Origin: Combretum micranthum
Lineage: Eukaryota; Streptophyta; Magnoliopsida; Myrtales; Combretaceae
Reading direction: 5' to 3'
Assembly (NCBI GenBank): GCA_024138025.1
Contig: JAMXBD010001378.1
Location: 124,001 to 188,000, forward strand
Length of the DNA stretch: 64,000 bases
Shown piece by piece: positions 23,074-35,400 of the stretch. The notes under the pieces are model-generated. The model was not told the origin of the DNA, made no database searches, and saw only the letters and a list, made by a program, of their open reading frames with translations. The first letter of the stretch is position 1; every line of letters starts with the position of its first letter. The translations under genes were made by a program, and so were the position numbers.

Positions 23074-25056
23074 GGAATGGGATTAGGTTAAATGGAGTTA
23101 GATTAGATGAAAAAAAAAAATTGAAAAAGACATGGGGAGGGGGACTATTCACGCCGGCACTATTCATGGAGGAGGGAAGAAGTTTGAAAAACTTTTACTT
23201 TGATTGATTGATTTAACATGTCATAACTTGTAATGAAGTTTAAGGGACAAAAGCATGGAGAAAAGAAATTGATTTGAGTGATGGTAAGGGTTGAAATTGT
23301 AGAGTGTGCTAATAGGTAGTATAGGTGGTATAGGTGGTACTTTTTGAATAGTAGTGAATAGTTGACAAGACAATTTAATTTCCGGTAGTAAGGAAATACG
23401 AATAAAAAGGCTATAACTGTATTTTTCGTAAGCCGGAAAATTATGAAAAATATATTTTTGAAATCCTTATTTTATTTCGATTCAAATGAGTATTCATAAG
23501 AAATTTTTGAAATTCTAGTTCCGGGGCACGCTTTTCTATAATGGGTCTCGGGATGACCCGGATTGAATTTTCTCAAAATCTGATCTTTTCTTGGTTTGAA
23601 ATATAATCAAGAACTATATCCAAAATTAATTTTCTTATAAAAGTTTCTTATTTGGAAACCGAGGAAAAGCCGGAATTAGGGTATCTCGGTCTTTCTCACA
23701 AAGTTTGAACTAAACCGGTTTAGGGTTCATTTTCTGATTTTCGAAGTTTACTTGATTACTAGGAAACCAGGGTATAAATAAAAATAATAATATAATAATA
23801 AAATTGTGTAATGAAATAAAATGAATAGTGCAAAAGAATAATCAATTACCGGTAGAAATGAAAATACGATAAAAAGGTTATAACTGTAACTTTTATAACC
23901 CGAAAAATTATATAACTGATATATTTAGAAATCTCGTGGAATTACGAGTCTAACGGTACTAATGGTATATTTTTGATATCTCGAGTCCCGGGACACGCTT
24001 TTCAAAGTCTGTATCCGAACGGGTTCGATAGGTCAAAAATTTACCAATCTGATATTTGTGAACAAACTTATATTACTACGAGCTATTCTACTTATTTACT
24101 ACTCTTGGCCTCTAAGTTAGGGGCGCTAGATTGCCGGACTTACACTATTGTATTCCGGTTAGGGATTTCCGGATGATTTTCCGTTTAGCCTTTGCCAATT
24201 TGGAAACTGAGATTTTCTGTTTATACAACGTATTTAGTTTGAGAAATTTATTTAAATTTTATTTTTATAAGCATTTAATATCTCTTACTGCTTCGGAAAT
24301 CTTGAATTGAATTATTATATCCGGAGTTATATCGGTAATGGTTACCAGATATGATTTTCTTGAGTTTGAGTCAAATATCGATTTTTGGAATGATTTTGGG
24401 GAAATCTTGATTTTTATAATTTGCTTTGAAAAAGGATCTTCATAGTTTTGTTTTCGAATTTATTTTTGCTTCGATTTAAGGTTTTATGAAAATTGGTCAA
24501 CTTAAGGATTATTAATTTGTTATTTTGTTTCTTGAATTCTTCCTTCTTAAGATTACGAGATTTCAATTTCTAACTCGTTCTATGATTCTTGGGAGTTTGA
24601 TTTGATCGTTAGGGCTTTATTGTGATTTCGTCTCTTAGGATTATTAGTCTGGTCGTTTGGGGAATTTCCAAAGTCTATATTTTATTTTGGCAGATAAAGT
24701 TTTCTTAATCGTGCCAAAGCCTAATTATGGAATTGGCCTTTGGTGATTTCCTGATCCTTTAAATTGTCATGTTATGGATTAACTTGCTTTTTAGCAAATT
24801 ATCACTGTGTTTTATTTTTATCCCGATTTTTATGAATTATAGATTAGGTAAGCAGTTTATCTTACGTAATGGTTTTTGGACTTAAGGACTTTTGTAGTCC
24901 TTATTTTATTTTTAGATTTTCTCAAGACTAATGAATTCTTACTTTCATTTATATTTCAGGACTCGTTCAAAGTTCGGTTTTAATTTGGAGTGATTTTTAG
25001 GGTTTATTTTCGAAGTTCATTTGAAAATTATTTACTGGAATTTTCCGGGGCTTACA

Positions 25057-25907
25057 AAGCTATTAGAAGATGGATGTAAACTTTCCAATAATTTTGGCTA
25101 AAAATCGATGTTATTATCCCTTTTTTAAATTAAATTCTGCTATTATCTTCAAACTAGTTGCAAGTTGAGGATTAGACATTTCCTTGTATTTTCTCGGATA
25201 AAATCTTATGAGCTTATCCTTTTTCAAATTCAAATTCTGTAATGGAATGAATGATGATAAGAAAGCCTTGTTTGATTTTTGTAAAAAATCTGATTGTTAT
25301 TTGTTATTGTTGTTCATCGTGATCTTCTTCCTCATCCTATCCAAGAAACATATCTCTTCTTTTAATCTTCTAGACAAAATCCCATGAAAAGATGTCTTGG
25401 ATATTGCAGATACTAAAAATCACTAGTCTTGAAGGAGAAAAATGTTAGAAATCTGTCTAAACAAGGTCTGGTATTGTTCATGAAGAATTCCATCGTTAAG
25501 ATATTGATGAGAGAGAAACTTTGATGAAAACATTAAAACCCCTTGGATTAAACCAACTTAAGTGGAATAAATGAGTATATTACCCAAATAAACACATTTA
25601 CTCGGAGCTAGGTCTTCAAGATTCATTTTTGTACTAACTGGAATGATTTGCATCAAGTGGAGAAGATGAAAGTGAAATCATGTGATATAGAGTTGCTATT
25701 CAAAATGCAGTGAAATGTTCTATAAAAGGTTCTAGATTCTAGAAAAATTCTTATCCTTAAAGCACCTTCTAGAAAACATTGGATTCCGAATACTCTATCT
25801 TTTTCTTCTACTCTTTAACTTGATACTACATACTTAATAAACTCATTAGTTATCATTTTTACTCTTTTGTTATCATCAAAACCTATTTTAAGAGAATCTA
25901 ACTCATT
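25057..25907 (-). mobile_element. Sirevirus-type LTR, inverted copy, sense-5' half
   Basis: Minus-strand LTR beginning GTTAGATTCTCTTAAAATAG at 25907 (equivalent to the 3' LTR start at 29739) and continuing to 25057, where element A interrupts it; it resumes at 11918. It directly abuts the direct LTR copy at 25908, making a head-to-head arrangement. Confidence 0.88.
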
Positions 25908-25950
25908 TACTCCACTTAAGTTGGTTTAATCCAAGGGGATTTAATGTTTT
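25541..25950. repeat. Centre of LTR palindrome
   Basis: The sequence CCACTTAAGTTGGTTTAATC occurs directly at 25917-25936 and as its complement near 25549-25568. From here the two LTR copies run away from each other as inverted arms of about 1.3 kb (ignoring element A), separated by about 340 bases that are present only once. The junction at 25907/25908 has the short homology CTCATTTA. Confidence 0.8.
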
Positions 25951-27121
25951 CATCAAAGTTTCTCTCTCATCAACGTCTTCAACGATGGAAATCTTCATGA
26001 ATAGTACCAAACCTTGTTGGACAGATTTTACACTTTTTTCTCTTCAAGACAAGTGATTTATCAGTATCTATAATGTCCAAGACATCTATTTTCATGGGAT
26101 TTTGTCTACAAGATAAATGTTATCTTGGATAGGATGAGGAAGAAGATCACGATGAACAACAATAACAAATAACAACAAGATTTTTTACAGAAGTCAAACT
26201 AGGCTTATCATCATCATCTTCCATTACAGAATTTGAATTTGAAAAAGGATAAAGCTCACAATATTTTATCCGAGAAATACAAGGAAAAGTCTATCCACAA
26301 CTTGCAACTAGTTTTGAAGATAATAGCAGAATTTGAATTTAAAAAAGGGATAATAACATCAGATTTTTAACCAAAATTATTGGGAAAGTTTATCCATCTT
26401 CCAATAGCTTTTTGAACGTTAGAGAGAGAGTATATTTACCGAAGCCAAGGAAGAAGAAAAATAGAGAAGCTGATATACTTACGATGCTTTGAAAAGAAAA
26501 TAGACAGACTTACACTTGCTTTGAAAAGGGAGAAGGAACACAACTTATACTATTCACATTGCAAACAAAAGCTTTCTCTTTCACCAAGAAAATACAGAAC
26601 CTTATACAAAACCTCACGAAACTTTGTTATATCTCCTTCTAGTCTTTGAAACCGATCTCTCTCTCTCCTCTGGAAGAAATATGATACCAAGAAACACTTT
26701 GCTATAGAAAAAGAAAAGAGATAGAGAAAGAAGAAAAAAACACTTACTTTGCAACCCAGAAGGTTTCACATAACCTTGTGATCAAGAAAAGAACACCTTC
26801 TTTATCATAAAAAGCAATAGAAACTGCTACTGCTTATGATTATACATGAGCTGATTAGTGCATTTTTTATTCTTTATTGCAATATTGATTTTTTTTATTT
26901 CCTTGTTAACAGAAGGAATATGTTGTTGCCTTCTAGTTTGTTTGATTACAGGATAGACTCTGTAGATCGATTGTAGGTAGAGGATAGCTGTGAGAATCGA
27001 GCAGAGAGGATTGTACGGTATTGTAATTTGAAGTTATTGGACATAGTGGAACAAACCCGTAGGATAACGAGGTCCTTGGCTCGGAGATGGAAGAGTAGAC
27101 TGACGCACAAGGCGGAACCAC

Positions 27122-27129
27122 TATAAATA
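27122..27129 (+). promoter_or_regulatory. TATA box of Sirevirus-type 5' LTR
   Basis: TATAAATA about 230 bases before the LTR end, followed by a pyrimidine-rich leader (CTTCTTTCTCCC). Confidence 0.65.
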
Positions 27130-27290
27130 GCTGCCTGATCTTCTTTCTCCCTATCTTTTTATTTTTACGCAATTTATTTTCATATTTGTTGTATTGATAT
27201 ATTGTTCTCATTTTTGAAACCGAAAGGGGAATAATTTTTAAAAGGAAAAATTACTATTTTATTAATAATCAATTCAACACAAACACCACA

Positions 27291-27317
27291 CCCCCCCCCC
27301 CCCCCCCCCCCCCCCCC
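27291..27317. repeat. C27 homopolymer
   Basis: Twenty-seven consecutive C near the LTR end. It is absent from the inverted copy, whose equivalent end is truncated. The real length is uncertain because such runs are poorly sequenced. Confidence 0.9.
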
Positions 27318-27355
27318 TCTTCTCCCTTTCTTGATTATTATTTGGGACCTACAAT

Positions 27356-27367
27356 TGGCATCAGAGC
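27356..27367 (+). other. Primer-binding site of the Sirevirus-type element
   Basis: TGGCATCAGAGC, two bases after the LTR end: the iMet PBS (TGGTATCAGAGC) with one mismatch. Confidence 0.85.
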
Positions 27368-27403
27368 AGGCTCATTTTATTGTTTTGAGTGATTCATTTA
27401 AAA

Positions 27404-29187
27404 ATGGCTGAGAACAATGTAGTAATTAATCGTGCTCCTTTCTTTGATGGTTTAAATTTTTCTTATTCGAAAATGCGAATGGAAACTTATATAAAAGCTA
27501 ACGAGTATGATTTTTGGCAGGTAATTTCCATTGGAGATAATGTGATTACAATGAATGGAAATTCAATCCTGATAGATGCTGAGAAGAAGATCATTGAAAA
27601 GAACAACAAAGCTAAAAATTTGTTGTTGAGTACTATTATTGCCTTAAAATTTTATTTAATATCTTCATGTGGAACAACAAAAGAGATTTGGGATAGATTG
27701 AGTGAAACTTATGAAGGAACAAATACAATTAAAGAAACTAAAATTAATGCTTTACTTCAGTAATATGAGTTATTTAAGTTTAAAACTAACGAGTCTGTCA
27801 AAGATGCTTTTAACAAGTTCACTGCAATAACAAACGAGCTGGCTTCACTTGGCAAATTGATTGTTGATCCTGATCTTGTGAGAAAGATGCTAAGAATTTA
27901 CCACCTTCTTGGGATGCAAAGAAAACTGCCATAGAAGAAGCTTAGGATCTCAACAAACTCTCTCTTAGTCAACTAAGAGAAAAGCTAATGGCTTATGAAT
28001 CTCATAAGAAAACTACACAAGGAGAGGAAAGTAGTAATAAAGGAATTGCATTTAAAGCTAAGGAAGTTATTTAAGTTGGATCTGATAATAGTGAAGATGA
28101 AGATGAAGATGAAGAAGACATAACTCTTCTAGCCAAAAAGCTTAATCGATTCTTCAAAAAACAAAGAGGTAAGAAATTTAGTGGATTTAAGAAAACTACT
28201 GAATATAAGAAAAATGATGCAGGAAAAGGATACAAAGAAAAAGAGAAGAAAAAGGAGAAGAAAAAGATTCAGTGTTATGAATGCAAAAAACCATGACATA
28301 TCAAATATGAATGTCCCACTTTGATAAAGAAAATAGAGCAATACAAAAAGCGAAGTCAAGCAATGTTAGCAACATGGAGTGATTTAGATGACATAGAAAG
28401 TAGTCTAGAAGATTCTGATGAAGAAGAGGAAGAAGCAAATCTATGTCTCATGGCTACTTGTGAGGTATATTCTGAATCTAATAATGAAGTAACTGAAGAT
28501 GACATGCTTGTTGAAATGAAAAAGTTATTAAAAGCTCTTAAAAAGGCTGACTTGAAATTAGCTAAGTATGATAATGAGGTAAAATCACTTAAGAATGAAA
28601 AAGATGTTTTGAAATAAATAAACAAATTGCTTGTTGATGAAAATGACATCTTAAAGCATGATAATGAAAAATTGCATGTTGATATTGAGAAATTAAGAAA
28701 AGACAATAGTATGCTTAAGGAAGAAAACGGTGTTTTAAAAGTAAAAATAGATGACTTATCTAGTTTAATAAAGAACACCTTTAACAAGTTTAATGAAATT
28801 GATAAAAAGTTGACAATGTTGATTTCATCTCAAAGATTATCTTGTGAAAAACATGGTTTAGTATATCAGCATGGATCTAGTTCTAATACATCTAAGAAAA
28901 CCATGTTTGTAAAAGCTAAACCAAATACAATTAATGAAGCAAGTGTTAAAAAGCAAGATTTAAAGTCAAATAACGTGAAAAGGAGTTATACACGCAATAC
29001 CATAAGGTATTCCAGAAGTTATCCTTCTTATGAATACAATACCATAAGATATTCCAGAAGTTATCCAATACAAAACAACTTGAAACAGGTAAACAATAGG
29101 TATTGGAATAACATATCACATAAATGTTTCTTTTGTAATAAACCTGGTCATATTGAGAAATATTGCTATTATAAGAAACAAGCTTAG
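27404..29187 (+). pseudogene. Sirevirus-type (Ty1/copia) gag, broken, long coiled-coil form
   Basis: Copia Gag, which packages the element RNA. Starts MAENNVVINRAPFFDG at 27404 (36 bases after the PBS), then a UBN2-like gag domain (FWQVI, EIWDRLSETYEGT, ESVKDAFNKFTAI). A first CCHC knuckle lies at 28273-28314 (CYECKKP, stop, HIKYEC), then acidic and lysine-rich heptad-like segments (about 28380-28840) that suggest a coiled coil, and a second knuckle at 29125-29166 (CFFCNKPGHIEKYC). In-frame stops are at 27761-27763, 27943-27945, 28072-28074, 28294-28296 and 28615-28617, and there is a one-base shift near 27890. A near-exact 33-base duplication (RNTIRYSRSYP twice) lies at 28995-29064. Long gag with coiled coil is usual in Sireviruses. 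Non-functional. Confidence 0.85.
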
Positions 29188-29470
29188 TAATAATCAAGCT
29201 AATCATATTAATAATACAAGCTTGTCTTTTAAAGAACCCAAGTTAGTCTGGGTTTGTAAAAAGGTATAATTTGTTTTTTAGTGATTTCAGGGATTGAGGC
29301 AATGAGCGGAAAGATATGAACTTGATGAGTAAGTGCCTCAAATAGTAAAGAAAGAAAAATATGACTCTCATGAAAGAAAAGGAACAACTATTTGTTTGTT
29401 ATTAATGTTCCAATTTCCTTAAATGTTTTGCTCTTAATGATGTTAAACAAATTCTTGAAATATGTTGTTT
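29188..29470 (+). other. Remnant of gag-pol junction; pol deleted
   Basis: After gag comes KEPKLVWVCKK-like sequence (29235-29265), the usual linker before the copia protease, and then directly 3' non-coding sequence. No protease, integrase, RT or RNase H can be found. Confidence 0.6.
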
Positions 29471-29738
29471 AAAGGGGGAGAATAATTTTTAAAAGAAATT
29501 TATAAAGGGGGAGAAGATAAAAGATAAAGAAAATTCTTTGGAAAGATGATTAGTTATGTTTTTTTTTTTAATAAAAAGGGGGAGAAATATTTGAAACAAA
29601 GAAAAATAAATAAAACAAATGTGTTGAAGTTGTTCTACTTAGCAATTCTTGTTATATATATAATATTTGTTGATAACAAAAAAGGGGAGAGAATTATTTT
29701 GTTTAACAAAGGTTTTGTTATCATCAAAAAGGGGAGAA
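29471..29738 (+). other. Five polypurine tracts before the 3' LTR (Sirevirus signature)
   Basis: AAAGGGGGAGAA-type tracts at 29471-29482, 29504-29516, 29573-29586, 29678-29691 and 29726-29738; the last abuts the 3' LTR. Multiple PPTs upstream of the 3' LTR are an established Sirevirus hallmark and are the main basis for that assignment. Confidence 0.85.
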
Positions 29739-29777
29739 TGTTAGATTCTCTTAAAATAGGTTTTGATGATAACAAAA
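29713..29777. repeat. 17-bp perfect inverted repeat across the PPT/LTR junction
   Basis: TTTTGTTATCATCAAAA (29713-29729) and its exact complement TTTTGATGATAACAAAA (29761-29777), with a 31-base loop that holds the last PPT and the LTR start. Palindromic motifs near the LTR start are known in Sireviruses; a role here is inference. Confidence 0.85.
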
Positions 29778-30439
29778 GAGTAAAAATGATAACTAATTGA
29801 GTTTATTAAGTGTGTAGTATCAAGTTAAAGAGAAAGAAGAAAAATGATGAAGAGTATTCGGAATCCATAATGTTTTCCAGAATATTGCTTTAAGGATAAA
29901 GAATTTTTCCAGAAATCCAGAACCTTTTACAGAACCTTTCACTGTACTTTTGACAGCAGCTCTATATCACGTGATTTCACTGTTCATCTTCTCCAACTTG
30001 ATGCAAATCATTCCAGTTCGGTACAATAATGAATCTTGAAGACCTAACTCCGAGTAAATGAGTTTATTTGGGTAATATACTGATTTATTCTACTTAAGTT
30101 GGTTTAATCCAAGGGGATTTAATGTTTTCAACAAGTTTCTCTCTCATCAACGTCCTCAATGATGGAAATCTTCATAAATAGTACTAGAACTTATTGGATA
30201 GATTCTACACGTTTTTCTCCTTCAAGACAAGTGATTTATCAGTATCTACAATGTCCAAGACATATATTTTCACGGGATTTTGTCTAGGAGATTAAAAAGA
30301 AGATAAATGTTATCTTAGATAGGATAAGGAAGAAGATCACGATGAACAACAATAACAAATAACAACCAGATTTTTTATAAAAATCAAACAAGGCTTATCA
30401 TCATCCTTCCATTACAGAATTTGAATTTGAAAAAGGATA
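29739..30439 (+). mobile_element. Sirevirus-type 3' LTR, truncated
   Basis: Starts TGTTAGATTCTCTTAAAATA right after the PPT. Matches the inverted copy (25907 downward) over its first ~700 bases, then stops at 'gaaaaaggata' near 30439, where LTR G resumes. About 1.1 kb of its 3' end is missing. Confidence 0.85.
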
Positions 30440-32441
30440 TGCTTAGCATCTATTGTCACACAAACATAAAGGCATATATATATAAACCCATTCCCCATAA
30501 ATGTCTATTTTATCTTGTACCTATAGATCTAGTGCCCTATCTATAAGCAAAACAAGGTAACAAAATTTAGAGGAAAACTTACTCGTCCATATTGCAGTCT
30601 TCTTAGTCATAGTAATCCTAAAGAAGGGAACTTTTGTATTCTTAGTCACCTAAACAAAAGAAATACTTGAGATGAGTATTTCAAAAATTTTAGTTAAACT
30701 TTCTAATTCTATTTGGTTATTTTCGTCAAAATTCAGATCATGTGAAATCCAACTTAAAATGGACATAACTTGCTCATTTAGCTTGGAATTTTGCATATAA
30801 GATGTCGTTTTCTACCTACTCAAAGATATCTATCTATTTTTAAGATTATTTTTAACACTTGAAGTCATTTGGGTTCCAAAATGGGTCGGTACACTTCTAG
30901 CACGAAAATTCTAACCTCAATTGTAATTTTTTCAATTTTATTTCATCCAAAATTCTATAGCAAATACATTAAATTTATATAGTTGAAAATCCTTTCAATA
31001 TATGCATAGACTCATATTATATGCATGATTCTAGTGATGTTATCTTAGAAATAAAGTTTGTAGACAACTTTTATGAAAGACAAAGTTTAGTGAAGTGTCA
31101 TTCTTTGACTTGTGATTTATTTATAAATATGTGATTCGATTAACAATAAAAATCATAATTTAATATATTTATTTTCTAAAGGTCTTATATTTATTCACAA
31201 ATTATTGGTTAACAATTTATTTTATATAACATGGTTTTGTGACAAAAACTCAAGTATAGTTTTTTTTAAAAGAATTTCTTAAGTTTTATTCTTTCAACAA
31301 AATTCCAATTCTTAGATTAGTAAATGTGAAACTCAATTAAAGAAATCCATGTTGCCATATTTATTTTGAGTTCATGGATATTTGATTTTTATGTCAAAAT
31401 TCATTTAACTAATTAGTTTATGAAACATGAACCTTTGTCAGGGAAAATCATCCTAAGTTGTATAAAAACATTTTAAGTTTTAGTTTATGAGGAAAATTAA
31501 AGGAATTGCTCGTTTTAAATTATTATTCTCATAATAACTCTTTTCTAAACCTATTATTTCTCAATATATGGACATTTTTGTTGGAAAAATCTTATTATTG
31601 TATTTCCTTAATTTCATAAAAGAAAATGGATTTTTAATTCATAAAACTTAGTTTCTTAAGTTGTACACCGATTTATTCCTAAGTGGATTTTTAACTAGTG
31701 AGTTAATTTTAAACATGACTTAGAAAAGTTGTTTGGTTCTTAGTGTTTGTTAAAGTGTTGGTGATAATCTTATAAATAAGTTTTTAAGAAAAATTGCATA
31801 ATAAAAAATTATCAACATTAAGGTTTTATAATAAATTTTATTTTAGTAGTTTGAAAAGAGAGTGTTTAATGACACTATTGAATTAAATCTCAAAGAGGTC
31901 TACGATATTAATACTTAAAGATCTATGATAAATTTTTGTCTTAATTTTTTAAGAGAATTTGTTGAAGCAAAATTTCTAAGTCTTAATAGAAATTTTTCCT
32001 AAGTAACAAATATCATTTTATTACAAAGAGTTTAATTCTTATTTTCTTTATTAAAGAAAGAAATCATTTTATTTTATTTAGATAACAGCAAGATGATCAT
32101 GCATTAATATGAACCTGTAGTTAAGTACCATGAACAAAATAAAAGATAAAAGACATAGAAATTAAATAAGCACATAGTAAAAATCAAGTATTGAGAAGTC
32201 TAAGCTTGTATCCAGACTTTTCGGACTTAGTCATGGGCAAGTTCTTTAAGAAAATAAGAAAACAAACAAGAAAATCATGGGAGTCTTATTAGATTTATTT
32301 GAAGGCTCCCCAGACTTAGATTATGGATAAGTCGAAAAAGAAAGAAGGAAAATTGTTTTGACTTGATAAGAACAAGTCTAAGACCAAAAAGACTAGTCTT
32401 AATATAATAGCATGAAATAAATAAATAAGTTGCAAAGCATG
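30440..32441 (-). mobile_element. Old gypsy LTR 'G', piece 2
   Basis: Continues the LTR order seen in A ('ctagtgccctatctataagc', then 'cttactcgtccatattg', then 'aacttgctcatttagcttgg' near 30767). Its last 90 bases, with 'agtctaagaccaaaaagactagtctt', resemble the reverse complement of 59770-59830 in LTR C2. It ends at GCATG (32437-32441), the TSD of the solo LTR inserted there. Confidence 0.75.
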
Positions 32442-35400
32442 TGTAAGCCCCGGAAAATTTCGATAAATAATTTCAAGATGAACTTTGAAAATAAACCCTA
32501 AAAATCACTCCAAATTAAAACCGAATTTCAACTAGTCCAAAAACACGAACGAATTCGGAAACTTCTTAATCATGAGAAAATGAAAATCTTTAACAATAAA
32601 ATAAGAACACAGTGGTCTTCAAATTCAAAACCACGACGTACAAAAATTTCCATATTTAACTCCGATTTATAAAATCGGGTAATATAAAGCTCAAAAACAA
32701 ATTATTAAAAAGCAAATAACAATTGACTTTCGAAAATATAACTCAATTCAAGAATTCCGAAAACATTAAGAGATATTAAATACTTACAAAAATAAAATTT
32801 AAAATAAATTTCTTAAATTAAATATGTTGTATAAACATAAATATCAGTTTCCAAATTGGCAAAGGTCTAAATCGGAAAATCACCCGGAAACCCTAACCGG
32901 AATATAATAGCGTAAGTTCGGCAATCTAGCGCCCTAACCCTAGAGGCCGAGATGTAGTTTAAATATGTAGAATAGCTCATAGTAATATGGGTTTGTTTAA
33001 AAATATCAGATTGGCAAATTTTTAACCTATTTCGAACCCGTTTGGACACAGACTTCCAAAAGCATGTCCCGGGGCTCGAGATATCAAAAATATACCAATA
33101 GTATCGTTAGACTCGTAATTTCATAATATTCTAAATATATCAGTTTTATAATTTTTCGGATTATAAAAGTTACAGTTATAACCTTTTTATCGTATTTCCA
33201 TTATTACCGGTAATTGATTGGTCTTTTGCACTATTCATTTTTATTTCATTACAAAATTTTATTATTCTTATAAAGTCTTATATTTTTAGATATTTTATAT
33301 GTTATAGCAAATTTTGTTTTTCTAAAATTTAATTCGTTTCGGGTCTTTACGGGATCAGATTCTGTTTAAGACCCGGTACTAAAATAAAATAAAATAATTT
33401 AATAATTGAAAAATATTTTAAAAATATTGTTATTCACATAAAATATTTTTCTAGAATTTTTCGGGTTATAAAAATATTATTTATAGCCCATATTCGCGTA
33501 TTTTGGTCGTACCGGTAACGTATTTGTTAAAATACTAATATAATTCAAATAATTATTTAATTTTTATTATGAAAATTCTGCTACAATTATTTGGAATAAA
33601 TTTTCCAATTTTATTTTATTTTAATTTATTTATTAATAAAGTACTTTTACAACCCATACCTTCAAGTACACCTTACACATATCACTTCCTTTTCACTTTA
33701 ATCTTTCTACACATAATCCCACAATTGATGGCAGATTTTTGACCCTATTTATGGCTGCCATTGTCCTTTATCCACTAATATTTTGACTAAAATTAATTAT
33801 ATTTCAATCCTTTTTCAAAAAGTTACATTACACATTAATTACACAATTTAATTCAAGTCAAATTTCAACAATTCCTCTCTCCTTCTCTCCTCATTTCAAC
33901 GTGCAGCAGCCCCTCCTCCTTGGCTGCCTTGTTTTTTTTTTTTTTCTCCTCATTCATTAATTGAAACACTCATTTCTCTCTCTCCTTCATTTATTCACTT
34001 TCCCTCTTTCATTCTTTAACCTTTTCTCTCTCTATTTCCTCTCTTTTCTTCTTCTTCTTTCATGTTTCTCTAACAAACAAGCTGCCCCCACATCTTCCAT
34101 GGCTTCCACACTTCATTTTTAAAGATTTTCTAAGCAAATCTTCATCCCAAAGCTCCATAGGTGATATAGGTAAAGTATAATGAAGGTTTCATGCATCAAA
34201 TGAACTTCCATAAGCTTAAAAGCTTAGGATGATGATGCCAAAAATGAAATCTTTCTCTTCTCCACTTTTATTACCTTGTATTACAATTATTTTCTTGTTT
34301 AAAGTTATTATATTTTGTAGATCTAACTTTTTATGGCTTTGATTTTTGTTTATGCCATAGATCTTGTTATTTAAGTTGTTATTTTTGTTATTCCTTATGA
34401 TTTATGCATAGATCTAGCATTCATATGTCTATCTTAGTGATTCATGCATGTAAAACTAATTTAGGAAACTAGATCTAAAGTTTTGAGTTCATAGATGCAT
34501 TAGATCTTTGTTTATGTTCATGAACAACTTGCTATAGCTTGATGATGGTAGGAAAGTTGTAGGAAAGCCAAGATCTATTTTGTTTTCAACAAAAATCAAT
34601 TTTGAAAATTCGGATGAAAATGGAACCATATTTAGAAAAGTGGTTTTTCAACTTCAAAATGTATATTTTTCATTTAAAATGAAGGGCTTAGGGTATAGAT
34701 ACCATAAATGAAAGATTTTGATAAATGAAGTTTAGATCCATGATGTTTATAGCTTATTACCATGCATTTGTTTTATGTTTATGTTCATATTAAGTATAGA
34801 TCTTAGTTGTGAACTCAAACAAAATTGTGAAATTCGTATTTTGGCAAGACCCATATTTAAAAACTACTTTTCAAGTGTCAAAATGTAATTTTTACATAAG
34901 AAAATGAAGGCTTAATATATATAGCATCAAGACTTCATTTTATATGGTTCAAAGATGATTTTCAAAGATTAATTTTCAAAACAAAGTTCTATTCTCGGAT
35001 TTTGGCCAAGGCCTAGTGCAAAAACATGTTTTCCAACTCAAAAATAAAGTTTTTATTCAAGAAATGAAGGGCTCTTAAGATATGATATGTAAGGAATGGA
35101 TTTTCACAAGTTTAGATAGGTTTTATCAAAAGATATGTCCAAAAATGAATTTTGTAAATTCGGATCCCAACCAAGACCAATTTTTAAAACCCATATAACA
35201 TCAAAACTCATGTTTTATGTGAAAAATGAAGTATATAGGTAATAGGTATCATTAAGTAGTGATTTTTATAAGTTGAAATGAGTTTTGATGAGATTAATGT
35301 ATAAAACAAGAAATAGAATCAAGATGAGAAAATTTTGAGTTAGTAACCAATTTGTGAAATTCGTAATTTTGAGTGAAGGCCATAAGAACACCTATTATCC

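Larger units (their letters stand above)
11919..25056 (-). mobile_element. Gypsy element 'A': non-autonomous, gag-only, 4.8-kb LTRs
   Basis: A complete LTR-LTR element in minus sense: 5' LTR 20215-25056, PBS 20196-20207, interior 16746-20214 (3.47 kb), PPT 16746-16759, 3' LTR 11919-16745. The interior holds only gag-like sequence (19224-19736 and 17719-18771); no protease, RT, RNase H or integrase can be seen, so it needs pol from a relative. The LTRs are longer than the interior. The layout resembles the plant TR-GAG class of non-autonomous elements (established category; placement here is inference). It is inserted in the inverted Sirevirus-type LTR. The flanks are AAAA (left) and AA (right) where the empty-site equivalent near 26410 has A5, so the TSD was probably A5, since shortened. 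Confidence 0.9.
20215..25056 (-). repeat. Element A 5' LTR (right)
   Basis: 4842-base partner of 11919-16745, same termini. Differences are dominated by missing single bases (for example around 20788-20815 and 21830-21960 against 12485-12515 and 13495-13640), more than by substitutions. It carries the 7-unit minisatellite and the promoter that would drive the element. Confidence 0.93.
25908..27353 (+). mobile_element. Sirevirus-type 5' LTR, direct copy, lacking its first ~340 bases
   Basis: Corresponds to the 3' LTR from about 30077 onward, so the sense 5' end was lost where the inverted copy joins. Ends ACCTACA at 27353, followed by the PBS. Contains a TATA box at 27122-27129 and a C27 run at 27291-27317. 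Confidence 0.85.
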
